Source: Argyresthia goedartella
Lineage: Eukaryota > Arthropoda > Insecta > Lepidoptera > Argyresthiidae
Length of the DNA: 64,000 bases
Assembly: GCA_949825045.1 (NCBI GenBank)
Contig: OX463810.1
Span: 31,134,201-31,198,200, forward strand
Reading direction: 5' to 3'
Shown here: positions 19,757-31,697 of the stretch, one piece after another
Position numbering within the stretch: position 1 is the first letter of the stretch
How the letters are laid out: each line of letters begins with the position of its first letter
Program-made: the position numbers and the translations under genes
The notes under the pieces: model-generated
Databases searched by the model: none
Told to the model about the DNA's origin: nothing
The model's input: only the letters and a program-made list of their open reading frames with translations

Positions 19757-21628
19757 CATGACCGATGTCTTCCAAAGAGATTGCCAACCTGGTTCAAACT
19801 GGGGAATGCTCCTCGTTGACGCGAACAATGCTTTTAACGCCGTGAATAGACAACTAGCCCTCTGGCAAGCAAGAATATACTGGCCACACTGCGCCCGCTT
19901 TCTTTATAATACTTACAATGGCCACGCTGAATTGGTATTTCGCGATTCTGATACAAGACTATATAGCAGAGAAGGCGTAACCCAAGGAGACCCACTCGCA
20001 ATGCCACTGTACGCGCTTGCAACACTACCAATAATTAACAAACTTAAAACAGAAAACACAGTCACACAATGCTGGTACGCCGATGACTCCTCCGCGCAAG
20101 GCACTTTCCAAAGCCTACGACAATGGTGGGACAACTTAAACAAAACAGGCCCAGCATACGGATACTTACCACAAGGTAAAAAATCATTTCTAATAGTGTC
20201 AGAAACTGACAAGTCTACCGCAGAAAAGACGTTCTCCGGTACCAACGTCTCCATAGTTACCGGCTCCCGCTTCCTAGGAGGCTACATAGGGACAGGAGGG
20301 GACGACTTCGTAAAAAAGAATGTAACCGAATGGATATCTATCATCGAGAAACTCACAACAATCTGCAAAAACTCACCTCAAGCCGCTTACACTGCCCTAA
20401 CTAAAGCAGCTCAGTTTAAATGGTCCTTCCTACTACGTGTCTTAAAAAATTCAGAAGAACTTTTTGAACCCTTAACTAACACATTACACGACAAATTCAT
20501 ACCAACACTAATCGGAGGCGAAATCACAAAACTTGAAACCCAGCTATTTACCCTCCCAGTCCACAAAGGTGGACTTGCCCTTTCTGACCCCTTCAACACA
20601 CCAAACCGTGCATACCAAATCTCAAAACAGGGATCTACAATACTTTCAACAGCCCTAACCGAGATAAAAGACATAAACCTTGCTGAACACTACAATTCTC
20701 TGCGTGACGCAAGAAAGGAAGGAAACAAGGAAAAAGAAACATACGAGAACGAAACTCTAGAAAGCATTCTAACAAAATTACCATCCAAAAAGAAAAGAGC
20801 AATAGAAAGATCAATAGCGACAAAAATGAAAACAAAAACATCAACATGGCTTTCAGTAATACCGACAAGAAAAGACAACTTCGACTTATCACCCCACGAA
20901 TTTAGAGATGCCCTGGCCATAAGATACCACCGCGCACCAATCTCCATGCCTGCGACTTGCGACGGCTGCGGCAATGACAACTTCAACGTGGACCACGCCT
21001 TGTGCTGCAAAACAGGTGGCCTTATCACACGCAGACATAACGAAATAAGGGATCTTTTCTGTGAACTGTGCCAGCAAGCCTGGGGAAACGTCACGAAAGA
21101 GCCAGTCATCTCCGAAGGCGATACTGGGCTGCGCGGAGACTTGGCTTGTCGGGGGGTATGGATTGCCCAGAGGGAGGCGTTATTTGATATCCGTGTCATA
21201 GACACCGACGCTCCCTCCCACGCATCACGCCCCGTAGCGGCTGTCCTTCGTTCAGCTGAAGAAGAAAAGAAAAGGAAGTACTGCGACCCATGCGAGACGC
21301 GCCACACCACCTTCACCCCTTTAGTAACCTCTGTCGACGGAGTTTTTGCTCCACAAATGATATCATTCACTAAACACCTCGCCGAAACGCTGGCGGACCG
21401 CTGGAACCGGACCCCTGCCACAATAATGGGCAGGCTACGAGCAAGAATTCAAACCGCCATCATCAGGGCTAGCAGCATGTGCATCCGCGGCACCCGCCAT
21501 AGGTGGAATCGCACAGGCCTATATGAGGATGGAGCGGCAGTCCCACACGTCTTGAACTAGAATGCATATCTTACTTATATTCTCTGTACTTATTTTCATG
21601 AATCTTTTGCTTAATACATTTCTTATTG
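19757..21628 (+). mobile_element. 5'-truncated non-LTR-type retrotransposon with 14-bp TSD
   Basis: The 14-mer TTAAAAATATATGC is present at 19743-19756 and again at 21629-21642, directly around the insert of 1872 bp. The insert holds one open frame from its second base to 21560 and a 68-bp 3' UTR without a poly(A) tail. The 5' side starts inside the RT domain, as expected for incomplete target-primed reverse transcription. The lack of stops points to a recent insertion. Confidence 0.85.
19758..21560 (+). CDS. Reverse transcriptase with C-terminal zinc and nuclease-like region, partial
   Basis: 600 open codons. RT motif A is at residues 18-26 (LLVDANNAF, D21), motif B follows as GVTQGDPLAMPLYAL, and motif C is YADD at 107-110. 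The fingers and everything N-terminal are missing, so the ATG at 19758 is the first codon inside the truncated copy. Residues about 400-425 hold a Cys/His cluster (CDGCG..DHALCC..RRH). About 457-482 hold GLRGDLACRG..FDIRVID (D461, D477), resembling a PD-(D/E)XK nuclease as found at the C-terminus of RLE-type LINEs such as the R2 group. I recall the same RT plus GG..RHNEIRD arrangement in many marine invertebrate proteins, but I am not sure of the clade name. The end (RIQTAIIRASSMCIRG) looks natural. Class is inferred; RT is certain. Confidence 0.8.
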   Translation: MTDVFQRDCQPGSNWGMLLVDANNAFNAVNRQLALWQARIYWPHCARFLYNTYNGHAELVFRDSDTRLYSREGVTQGDPLAMPLYALATLPIINKLKTENTVTQCWYADDSSAQGTFQSLRQWWDNLNKTGPAYGYLPQGKKSFLIVSETDKSTAEKTFSGTNVSIVTGSRFLGGYIGTGGDDFVKKNVTEWISIIEKLTTICKNSPQAAYTALTKAAQFKWSFLLRVLKNSEELFEPLTNTLHDKFIPTLIGGEITKLETQLFTLPVHKGGLALSDPFNTPNRAYQISKQGSTILSTALTEIKDINLAEHYNSLRDARKEGNKEKETYENETLESILTKLPSKKKRAIERSIATKMKTKTSTWLSVIPTRKDNFDLSPHEFRDALAIRYHRAPISMPATCDGCGNDNFNVDHALCCKTGGLITRRHNEIRDLFCELCQQAWGNVTKEPVISEGDTGLRGDLACRGVWIAQREALFDIRVIDTDAPSHASRPVAAVLRSAEEEKKRKYCDPCETRHTTFTPLVTSVDGVFAPQMISFTKHLAETLADRWNRTPATIMGRLRARIQTAIIRASSMCIRGTRHRWNRTGLYEDGAAVPHVLN

Positions 21629-21642
21629 TTAAAAATATATGC

Positions 21643-21890
21643 GTGCTTCTCGCTAGTACTTACTCGTAGCAAAGAGGTTGGTTTTATTTGGTCTGCAACC
21701 TTAAATTAAAAAACATTTACTAACGTGAAAATTTTGTTTGGCTCAGCCTGTGCCTTTAACTTCAAGAGTGTGTGAGGGTGTGTGTGTGTGTGTGTGCTTC
21801 GAAAAACTGAAGCATTTATCTGTTTTTGTTGTAATAACGTAACTTAAATTCACTGTAAGTATTTATGATACTTGAATTAACATAACATAA
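21643..21890. other. Short intergenic stretch with a (TG)n run
   Basis: A GTGTGTGTGTGTGTGTG run lies at 21779-21796. No other feature is visible. Confidence 0.5.
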
Positions 21891-21892
21891 CA

Positions 21893-22010
21893 TAGCGTCA
21901 CGCCTTTTCCCGTACGGGGTGGCAGAGGCACAATTGTGCCTACTTTGAGCCAGTTATGCAATACTCCATTTTGCGTGACAGGGGGCTAGGGCTAGCCATC
22001 GCCGTAGCCA
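21893..22010 (-). repeat. Dispersed repeat family B, inverted copy
   Basis: AGCGTCACGCC, GGCAGAGGCACAATTGTGCC, TACTCCATTTT and GGGCTAGGGCTAGCCATCGC are the reverse complement, in order, of the copies at 10045 and 59080. Confidence 0.65.
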
Positions 22011-22246
22011 TGGAGTAATGAAGGTTTCCTCACGACGTTTTCCATCACCGTTGGAAAGTCCGTACAATTTACTTAAGATAAATTAATTATCTCATTATCT
22101 CAGTCAGAAATCGAACCCGCATCTCCTGTATGAGAAGCAAGCGTAAAACTCATTAGACCACGGAGCTCTTTTCAATTAAATTAATAATCAAGTATTTTCT
22201 ATAGCCGGTATGTGTCCCAAAGTATAATTATTTATTATCTTCGCCC

Positions 22247-22330
22247 ATCCACCCGCACTGAGCCAACTTGATGAGGTATGGCTCAATCTTACGCATAAAA
22301 GGCCTGTACCTCTCAGTAGAGACATTAATT
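22247..22330 (+). repeat. Dispersed repeat family D, copy 2
   Basis: It matches 15995-16095: CCCGCACTGAGCCA, GAGGTATGGCTCAATCTTA, CCTGTACCTCTC, GACATTAAT. A third element of unknown kind follows at 22415. Confidence 0.6.
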
Positions 22331-22414
22331 TGAGCTAAAATTATATATTTACTATCTTATTACCTTACGGTATATCTCTAGTGTCTAGGTCTTATTATTA
22401 GCCTCTACAAAAAC

Positions 22415-22490
22415 CTTATGCCATGGTTTTAAAATTAAAACCTATAACGGAAAAGTGGCGCCGGTGGTATTCAAGAGGTTAAGCTTAGCT
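22415..22490 (+). repeat. Dispersed repeat family E, copy 1
   Basis: CTTATGCCATGG, ATTAAAACCTATAACGGAAA, AGTGGCG and CCGGTGGTA recur at 35852-35925 with one extra GTTAGCTAACGCC block there; a shorter piece occurs at 36053-36095. The origin is unknown. Confidence 0.55.
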
Positions 22491-22667
22491 CCGAAAAGTG
22501 AAAAAGGTATCATGTAATATTTTTTTTTATTAATTTTATTATTTAGGAACACAATTTTGGTGTCGTCTTAAAGCTAACAAAATGAAAAATAATTCCATTT
22601 GGGAACCAAATTTGTGGAAATGCAATTACTAAACAACTCGAAGAAATCACTATTATGTCATAAACTG

Positions 22668-23760
22668 TGCTGGACCTCATTTACTGCAGCAATAACAGTT
22701 CGGCCTTTTATTCCGTTTCCCGTCAAATGCCACCCTGTCGGCAAAGTGGTGACCCCGACAGTGAACATCGAGCAAGCTTCGGTAAAATCTTCGACAAAAT
22801 GAAGAAATAAGCAGGATTAGCCATCAAAAATGTTTCCGCATATCCCAAGCCAACGAAGCAGCAGTGGAAAACACGCAGCACACCAGCAACCTCATAACCT
22901 GAACTGTGGACCGCAGGTCAACGATCGGTTGATAGCGAGTTAAGAAGACAACCCACCATATAAAATCAAAAATTGTGGCGATAGCCAAGAAGAGAGAAGA
23001 GTAAAGAACAAGCAAACCTGTGTTTCATCGTTCCGGAGCAGATAAAAGTTCCACAGCCAGAAGCAATCATCAACATCAGCCGTCATCGCATCGAGCACCT
23101 CGCCATGACACAGAACTAGCACATGGAGAGGCCTATCCATGATCGCTGGCCCTGTTCCCCAGTTGATGACAAAAGCGACGAAATCGAGAATATCATACAG
23201 CGACGGGCGACGGGTGCAACATCAACCCCCAAATGAACGAGGAGCAGACTACGGAGCACCACCACGGAATTAACCTCACAGCCTAGATAAAGTTACACCA
23301 AACAGCACCGTGCCCTAGGAGAACAATACATATATCGACGAGTGAGGAGCGCAAAGTCGAGTCAGTTGCTAACTACATTCCTGACCTTGCACGCAAGAAA
23401 CGTGATTTCAAATGGGCTGACATTATCTACGTAGCAACATGCAATTGCTGAACTCGCGAAAACGAAGATCTATATATTGCGGTATTTATATCGAATTGGT
23501 ACCTATCATGTCTTGTAGAATATTTTATTTTTGTTATGTTTTGTATTTTGGAGTCAAATGTTATTTTTTTTGTAATGGGGGAGTATCTGTTTCGGCCCTC
23601 ATTTACTGCAGCAATAACAGTTCGGCCATCACAGATATGCGGAACTATCTCATCACGTACTAAGTATAATGTACGTCATTAATAACATGTAACAACCTAG
23701 TATATAAGCTAGGATTGCATTCTAATCAAATAGACAAGATATTAACTGAGCATTTTAATT
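22668..23760 (+). mobile_element. Degenerate non-autonomous LTR retrotransposon
   Basis: ACCTCATTTACTGCAGCAAT followed by AACAGTTCGGCC occurs at 22675-22706 and 23598-23630, marking the starts of two LTRs (TGTGCTGG, TGTTTCGG). The left one is internally deleted and leads to GCAAAGTGGTGACCCCGAC (22740-22760), the primer-binding-site region also seen at 38941-38960 in the element at 38703. A purine-rich stretch (AATGGGGGAGTATC) precedes the right LTR. The right LTR contains CCTAGTATATAAGCTAGG (23697-23714), shared with the other element. The internal 830 bp have no long frame. The right end is not defined. Confidence 0.6.
23697..23714 (+). promoter_or_regulatory. TATA-containing dyad in the LTR
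   Basis: CCTAGTATATAAGCTAGG sits in the right LTR and is repeated in both LTRs of the 38703-40315 element (about 38823-38840 and 40191-40208, the latter with one change). TATATAA is a good TATA box and the flanks CCTAG / CTAGG pair. It is the likely LTR core promoter. Confidence 0.5.
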
Positions 23761-24587
23761 TTTGTTTACATTTACCACTTTTTCTGCAACTTTGTATTAC
23801 TGGCAGCACAACGTGTCTTTCATCATCAAGAATCAGTCAATTTCACTACGAAAAACCCTTCCACATTTTCGATTTCAATTTTTTTTGCAGTTGGTACCCA
23901 ATTAGCGCTCTTCATGATAAAAATGGCTCTAAAAAAATTGGGAATGATGATATTTTTTTTGTCGTTGAAATTTTATGTTTTTGAACCCCGATCGTTATGT
24001 GCTCTTTAAGAAGATTCACACTGTATTATGAGACATTTGGCGTATGTTTTACAAACATTTACTACGTCCTGAAGGAGCCCAAAGTTAGTATGTTTTGAAA
24101 ATATTTCTTGGATTTTTCTGTACATCGATTTGTGGTTTTTCTACGTAGCTCGACCACTATTACAGCTGCTGGGCATTGTGGGAGCCACCACGGGTGAAGT
24201 GACGTCTCCACAAGCGCTTGTATTGCCTGAGACAGCATCCACATCCCTCGCTCGACATCCCCAGCTTGGCAACCAGGAACGAGCAAGTCGATAAGTGGAG
24301 AACTTACTCAAAGCCATACAAATTGTCAAAAAATATTTTCAAATGTTTTAAGGGGGGCTCCCATTCAGATATGAAGGGGCGCGAAAAAAAAATCCTACCA
24401 CATTTAATGAGGTACCGTTGTTTAGAACTCGTTGAGCAGATAAATATGTTATTTTTTAAAATATGTAATAAGAAAACAAAGAAATGAGAGGCCACCAAGG
24501 CTTTTTTACAAAATTTCGAATCTAGGAACATTTTACTTCCCTTTGACCCTTCCCATCTTAAAGTTTGGTAATAATGTTTAATATGTA
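23761..24587. other. Intergenic DNA, no gene recognised
   Basis: The frames at 24062-24531 on either strand overlap and show no protein family. The 24170-24290 stretch has near-balanced GC (CCACCACGGGTGAAGTGACG) and may be part of an unrecognised repeat. Confidence 0.35.
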
Positions 24588-25087
24588 TTGTTTACTAATA
24601 AATACTATCATATTGATAAATCAGTTTTGTTCTACCGTACAGGTATAATTCATATTACTAAATCGAAATACAAATATATACGATATATATATATATATAT
24701 AGGTATACATATATTAAGAGAAAAATTCAAAGAAATTAATATACTTACGGTTACCTGTCAATATATATATGAAAATATCATGCATGTAAGAAAAAACATA
24801 GCTTTATTTAAAATTGTAGGTGATAGCCATACAATTAACACTAGAAATAAAAATAGGTTAGCACTACCATTATTTAGACTAAGTAAAGTAGGCACATCAT
24901 TCATGGGGCACTGTATTCGCTTCTACAATAAAATACCACAGGAATCATTGATCCTTCCTGAAAAGAGGTTCAAAAACTATGTTAAAAATGAGCTGATAAG
25001 AAAGTCCTATTATAGTATTAAGGAATACTTAGATGACAAAACTGCATGGTCCATACCATCTCAGCGCACAGAAATTCGACGAGGGGC
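24588..25087 (+). pseudogene. LINE RT C-terminal end, split from its 3' UTR by the MULE
   Basis: From about 24720 the frame reads LREKFKEINILTVTCQYIYE, then NTRNKNRLALPLFRLSKVGT and FMGHCIRFYNKIPQE, ending with KSYYSIKEYLDDKTAW. This is the C-terminus typical of one LINE family, which is also seen at 51180-51315 (plus), 38510-38700 (minus) and, for other parts, at 50368-50690 and 62853-64000. The N-terminal part (24588-24720) is AT-repeat-like and not homologous. The 3' UTR resumes at 28385, after the MULE insertion. Confidence 0.7.
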
Positions 25088-25095
25088 GATGGATC
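25088..25095 (+). repeat. 8-bp target-site duplication of the MULE (pair at 28377-28384)
   Basis: GATGGATC stands directly before the left TIR and directly after the right TIR. Eight bp fits the 8-10 bp usual for Mutator-like elements. Confidence 0.85.
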
Positions 25096-25216
25096 CGCTT
25101 CGGCCGCCTACGAAACCAATGCTATGTAACCAGTTACGTATGAAGAATTAATATTCTTGCTACAAAACTAGTTGCGTAGAAAGAATTATTTATTTTCGTA
25201 CGAAACCAGTTACGTA
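25096..25216 (+). repeat. MULE left terminal inverted repeat
   Basis: Its reverse complement matches 28256-28376 with roughly six differences in 121 bp by eye. Confidence 0.9.
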
Positions 25217-25237
25217 GTAAGAAAAATATTTTTTTCA

Positions 25238-26010
<773 letters not shown>

Positions 26011-26196
26011 ATGTTAAATACTCTTTTCTAACATGACTGGCTGATTATAGGTAATATCTTTTTCAAATACGTCATTTATCTGACACTTATTTAGTTATTG
26101 AAGTGTCAACTTGAAATCATAGCTTGGATGGAAGTGAAAAAATAGATTCACATCACACGCACTACATAATATAAATCGGAAAACATCGTAATCGTA

Positions 26197-27427
26197 ATGA
26201 GTGGTTCCAGAGAAATTGAATTTATCACAACTCGAAAAGGAGGAGTTTCATTACTATATAGTGGGCGCCGCTACCACCGAAAAAAGTTTTATCGTAACGG
26301 TAATTCATTCTGGCTATGCTATGAAAATAACAGAGGTTGCTCTGGAAATGTAACATTAAATGACCGAAATGAAGTCGTGAAAGAAAACACTCAACATTCT
26401 GCAGGATGTCTACCAAACACGGCTGAAAATAAGATTTTGTTAGAGCTTGACCGGCTGAAAGACAAAGCGAGTTGCAATTTAATTTAATTCAAAAACAATA
26501 TTATGACGTTGTTCATTGCTTAGAAAATGAAGGTATACATATAGTTGTAGATATTCCCAAATTTAGTGGTGTTAAAACTGGTCTTTTCAACGCACGCAAT
26601 AGAGTGTTAGGTACAAGTAAAATGCGATTTTCCTCAGCTAGCGAAGTAGTAATACCAGAAAAATATGAGCATTTTCTTTTAGCAGACTATGATGATGATG
26701 AGACCGGCAAGAGAATTATTTTGTTCTGTTCTCCTAGAATCAGACATTTAATTGGTGATTTTGGACATATCTTGGCGGATGGTTCTTTCAAGTCCTGCCC
26801 CCTAATTTCAAGCAACTGTATACTGTCCATGGAGTTAACAAACGTAATAACTCTATAACACCACTCATGTATTGTTTGTTACCTGACAAAAATATGAAAA
26901 CCTATGAGATAGTATTTGAGCTAATGAAATCGTCATTTCCTAAATGGAAGCCAACAAAGATTACCATTGATTTTGAGACAGCTGTTATCAAAGCTGTGAA
27001 TTTTTTTTACTGTGATATTGAAGTCAAGGGTTGCTATTTTCACTACAGCAGTCTCTTGCGGAAAGAAAAGCAATTGAAAATAACATCAAGTACACAAAAG
27101 CGTCACATAGCGAGATGTATTGGCTTAGCGCGATTGCCTCCTGAATATCTGGATTGTGGATATGAGTATATTATGTCTAAGAGTGCATCAATCAAGAAAA
27201 TTGACGATTTCAATAAATACTTCCAGACTCATTGGCTAAAGAGATCAAACTTTCCAGTATTATGTAGTTGCGATAAAGAGAAAATCAGGACTACTAATAA
27301 CATTGAGGGATGGTACAGTAGAATTAACAGATACATCGGGATGACAAATCCTTCACTGAGTCAACTATTAGAAGTTTTGAGCAAAGAAACGAAGCAATCT
27401 GAGAATTACATGGAGATCGATCATTAA
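26197..27427 (+). pseudogene. FLYWCH-MULE transposase, two frameshifts
   Basis: Part 1 (26197-26487) is a FLYWCH-type zinc domain: LLYSGRRYHRKKF, FWLCYENNRGCSG and a QHSAGC end. Part 2 (26472-26858) and part 3 (26867-27427) hold the MULE DDE domain: first D in LADGSFKSCP, second in ITIDFETAVIKA, a CYFH zinc-like motif, and the E in NNIEGWYSRINRY. Frame changes lie near 26470-26490 and 26790. The ATG at 26197 fits the usual FLYWCH start. Each segment is otherwise clean, so inactivation looks fairly recent. It is the only plausible source of transposase for this element in the window. Confidence 0.8.
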
Positions 27428-28210
27428 ATCAAAAAATCACTTGAAGACTTGAACGCGGGCAAAATTAGTGTCGGACATTGTGTGGAAATTATTTGTCCTT
27501 ATTATTTTAATTTATAATTTTAAATAACGTACGTATATACATTGAAAGTTAGTAAATAGAATTAATTTAGTTTAAGTAGTGGTAAATATTGGTTTATGAA
27601 TTAAAAGTTTAAGGTTAACGATGATTTAATTTTCTTTTCTGTTCTATATATTGCTGCTACCGAAATTTCGAATAAATGTCGATAAACAATGATCGTTAGA
27701 ATGATAGATGCACCTTACGCCTTTCAAGGCGATATTTATTGGGTAAATGCACCAGTAGTCAGCCATGAAAATTGTATGCTGATTCGCGGTTTTGTGGATG
27801 ACAAAATTTGAGGACTATATGAATTTAGAAATTACTAACTACTGGTGAACTTACCCTAGTTATATATAATTTTCGGACCCCTAGTTAATAGCAATGCATG
27901 TGTTAAAGAAATTTATTAATAAACAATGCTGGTCTTAATCGAGTACTTAGTAATTATTTTTCCTAATATGCATAGATACTATTAAATATTGCGTATGGGT
28001 CCTAACCTTAACGCACACTGGGATTAGGTCTAATGCGTTTAGTAGATACGTTTTATCTCTTTGGTCCATATGCGGATAAAGGAATTTAGCTTATGAATTT
28101 ATATCAGAAATTTGTTATTATCAGAGATGTTTAATCATCATGGGAAAAAACTCTCTTAGATATAATTCCAATTTCTGTGCGAAACTATTTTCGTAACTAG
28201 AAAAATAATT
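27428..28210. other. MULE internal non-coding region
   Basis: AT-rich DNA between the transposase and the right subterminal repeat, with no frame of protein character. It may hold the transposase 3' UTR. Confidence 0.5.
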
Positions 28211-28376
28211 CTTCAAACGTAACTGGTTACGTAGCATTGGTTTCGTAGGCGGTCGTACGTAACTGGTTTCGTATGAAAATAAATAATTCTTTGTACGCAA
28301 CTAGTTTTGTAGCAAGAACATTAATTCTTCACACGTAGCTGGTTACGTAGCATTGGTTTCGTAGGCGGCCGAAGCG
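28211..28376 (-). repeat. MULE right terminal inverted repeat with subterminal duplication
   Basis: 28256-28376 mirrors the left TIR. The inner 42 bp at 28211-28252 repeat 28327-28368 with few changes, so the right end has a second, internal copy of the outermost motif. Confidence 0.85.
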
Positions 28377-28384
28377 GATGGATC

Positions 28385-28630
28385 AAGTTTCCGGCGAATT
28401 TCCTTAGACCGAAACCAGTACCTGTTGTAAAGTCACTTTTTAAAAAAAAAGGTATGGGGGAGTTTCTTGCCGTTTCTTCTTAACCCCGAGGCCCACCTTC
28501 CGAAACGGTGTAGTCTTTTTTTTTATATAAAAAAAATTGACTTGTAGTTATAAGTAAGTATAATTTTGACGTTGAATAAGATAATTTACTTATTTATATT
28601 CAATAAAAAAAATGACTCTGACTCTCTATA
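28385..28630 (+). mobile_element. LINE 3' UTR resumed after the MULE
   Basis: The sequence continues the LINE of 24588-25087: GGGGGAGTTTCTTGCCG, TTCTTAACCCCGAGGCC, TTTGACGTTGAATAAG and a terminal ATTCAATAAAAAAAATGAC. Removing the MULE and one TSD copy joins the two parts. Confidence 0.65.
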
Positions 28631-31330
28631 CATTATCGATATTAGGATTAGGTCGTGGGTTGTCTGTGAGTCAGTCAGCTTAGCGTTTTAATAAGTAGAT
28701 TTTAATGTCGTGAATGTATCGTGATTCCGGAATTAAGATTCAATAATGATAAAATTCATTATCACTTTTCCGCAGACATCATTCGAGCCAGGTGCCAATG
28801 CAGCTCGCCGAGTAGTACCTTCACTTTATCTGTAAAGAATACCTTCAAATTCTGCAGATGACATTGCTACTTTCGATAAATAAATAATCTCGGTGGAAGC
28901 AAGACGATTTTCTTTAGATATTCTTATAATTGCGTTATTGATTTAATGATAAATTGCAACGATTCTTTCAAATCTTGGTAAGGGCTACTTAAACACTACC
29001 CTCGCCGGTCCTGCTCAATTCGAAAACCGTATCTTGATTATAATGTTCTATTACGACGCAATAAAGACTACGATATCGAAGGGAAACAAATTGAAAAAGT
29101 TTTACTCACCACGATGAAATCTCAGACTCTCCTTTTAACGGCTTAATTAGGTTGACTGTTCGTTTTATTCGGTTATCTCAGAAGAATGCCCTCGAAACGT
29201 TTTCTTTGATTTAGCCACAGTTGAAACAGTTCAGAGTAACACACATTGATATTCGATAAGCTTCATAAAATATTGTGACCATCATTCATTACCTTATAGG
29301 TCGAGTTTTTATCTTGATTGAATCGGGAATGCCACAGGTGTTCGAACACTATTGTAATGCGTATGAAATGCGATCAGCATCAACAACCACCAAGCAGCAC
29401 AAACTTTGCGATAAACACTAGTTGAATGTGTTGGCGAAATCTACATTTAGAACAATATTTACGAGAATAACAGCACATCCATATAATAATGTATATTTAA
29501 CTATTCAAAATGTTTATTAGCTTATTTGCCCTTTATTCGGTATAGGTATGGTCGAGTATTGTTTGTTATGGTGTGGCGTGCCAGGGCGCGCGTTGGGCGG
29601 GTGGACTAGGGCGGGCGGACGTCAGGGCGGCTCGGCTGCAGCGCCCACACTGCGGTCCAGGCGAGCTTCAATGAGCTTTCGGGGTGATTGTATTAGTTTT
29701 CAGTAGATGCTATATTTTCTTTATTTTATTCTGAATTTTCTTTGCGCAAAAGCCAGGCGCTTGTGATTTTTTTGGCTCAGCTCATTGTTTAGCTGATAAA
29801 AGTTTTTAGTTTTATCAGACAAATAAGCAAAGTACACGTAAGTCTTAGAATAAATTTGCTGAATAAATCTGTTATATCTAACCTAAATCGTTTGATTCTC
29901 TTATCATACCGTACATATTTGAAGCGTTTGGACGTATTACCTATGATTAGTACAATTTTGCACAACCAGATTAGGCAAATTAGTTCATCGAACTATTTAA
30001 TAATAGCAAGCGGTTTAAGTTATTTAATTATGCATCCAGACACCTGGTCCCTTCATTTCAATGGAAACTAAATTTGTCGCAGTATTTCCCATTATGATTA
30101 TCTCTGTGTATACAGGTTGAAGGTGTAATTTACAGAATGACTCCCTGAGTCGTCCTATACTGAAGTGTCCTGCAGCTGCAGTGTTGCGAGGAGCAGAGCG
30201 TCGCTGGCTTATCGTCTATGAATCTGTAGTTTGTTTTCTATTTTCTGAGCTCAACTCGGCATCACACGTTTAAGATCTAGGTATCAAGTATCTCTAAGTT
30301 TAAAAATTTCTAATAGTCACAGATGATCACATGAGATTGAAACCCGTTTCTCTTTATAACACACCCAATTACAGTTCCTCGCTGTTAAATTTTTTGTAAT
30401 CATTTATTCCCGCCTGTTATTTTTAATATTCAATATTGTAATATTTGTATTAGTTAAACTCTGCCAATTTTAAAAGAGAAATCTTCCAAGGTGGTCTAAT
30501 GTAGAGAAGAGGCAAAAAATGACGTTTATTAAGTAGATGGTAAATATCTACAGTAATATATAAATGTGAAATATGCTCTTGCTGCCGCATCGGGGCAGGG
30601 AGGGCGGCGGGACCTGGAGAAAACTCAATTGACACCCGTAATTGAACATATATTCCCGCCGATTTTGGGAAAGCCAGAGGGTTGCCCTCGGTTTCAATAA
30701 TCCCCGATGTCATGTCTCGCTAATAGAGGAAACGATCGGTTGATAAGAACTTCGCGGGGTAAAGCCGCAACTGGGCTGATATTCCTTCGTGAAATTGGCC
30801 ATGCATTTTTCTGATGTATATTTTTTATAAAAAATATAGACTATGTAAAGAAACTAATTTAAATATTTCGGTTTTATTCAATACGTCTATTCAAAAAACA
30901 AAGCTAAAGTTTTTACCCGCCAAAATTAAACGTGACGTCACTAGAGACGTGATGGGATAAATTTCTTTGCCTACCACAAAAAAAAAGTTGCAATCATGTC
31001 AACCACAGAGTGCAAAATATATGAGTGAAATCAACTGTCAAACAAAAATCACATCATCATGTCAGTCCTAACCTAAAATGAAATTATTGATTATTATTGT
31101 GATATGATTTAAAAAATCTAATTGTTTTTCATAATGGCGCAAGCAAAGAGTGTTTCGTCCCTTCATGTTCAAACAGCAGTGATAACCCGGGTTTGTTATT
31201 CGTACCAATTGTAGAACGTCTACGAGAATAATGCTGTCGTCAAGTGAACGCACAATATTTCAAGAATTATTCGCAGTTTTATTTGGGCTACTTGGATCAA
31301 GTTGTAATGATTACTTGTGAAGTGATGATG
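28631..31330. other. Intergenic DNA with a GC-rich patch and a family A repeat
   Basis: Mostly AT-rich. A GC-rich patch at 29570-29665 (GGGCGGGTGGACTAGGGCGG) and the CRE palindrome TGACGTCA near 30932 could be host regulatory DNA. A diverged copy of dispersed repeat A is at 30490-30565. No exon could be identified. Confidence 0.35.
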
Positions 31331-31368
31331 ATATCATCCTGCAAATTAATGAATTTGCAGGATGATAT
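31331..31368. repeat. Perfect 17-bp hairpin, 4-nt loop
   Basis: Arms 31331-31347 and 31352-31368 (ATATCATCCTGCAAATT) around the loop AATG. No associated element was found. Confidence 0.85.
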
Positions 31369-31646
31369 AACAAAAATACACTAAATTTCTATGAAAATGT
31401 ATGGTTTTATTTATTCAAAACATTTACTAGAAATAATATAAACAAAATTTAAGTTGTGCCGCTGACCATAACTGACTCAGCATTGATACTAGCAGAAGGA
31501 CCACCGGCATTACCACGGGTAGATAGATAGATGATGAGGTGAGACGCCCGCTGAACACGGGTGGCTGATCGGTCCTTTATTGTTATTATTTCACCCGGTT
31601 CCCAGTTTCAGCCGACTTCCCTCCCCAAATCTCCTTATTCTTGAGT

Positions 31647-31649
<3 letters not shown>

Positions 31650-31693
<44 letters not shown>
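31650..31693. repeat. (AT)n microsatellite
   Basis: About 40 bp of uninterrupted AT dinucleotides. It abuts the RNase H fragment on its right. Confidence 0.95.

Positions 31694-31697
<4 letters not shown>

Noticed and set aside
20690..21421. 243-codon frame antisense to the RT
   Set aside because: Shadow of the coding strand, low-complexity in places, no family.
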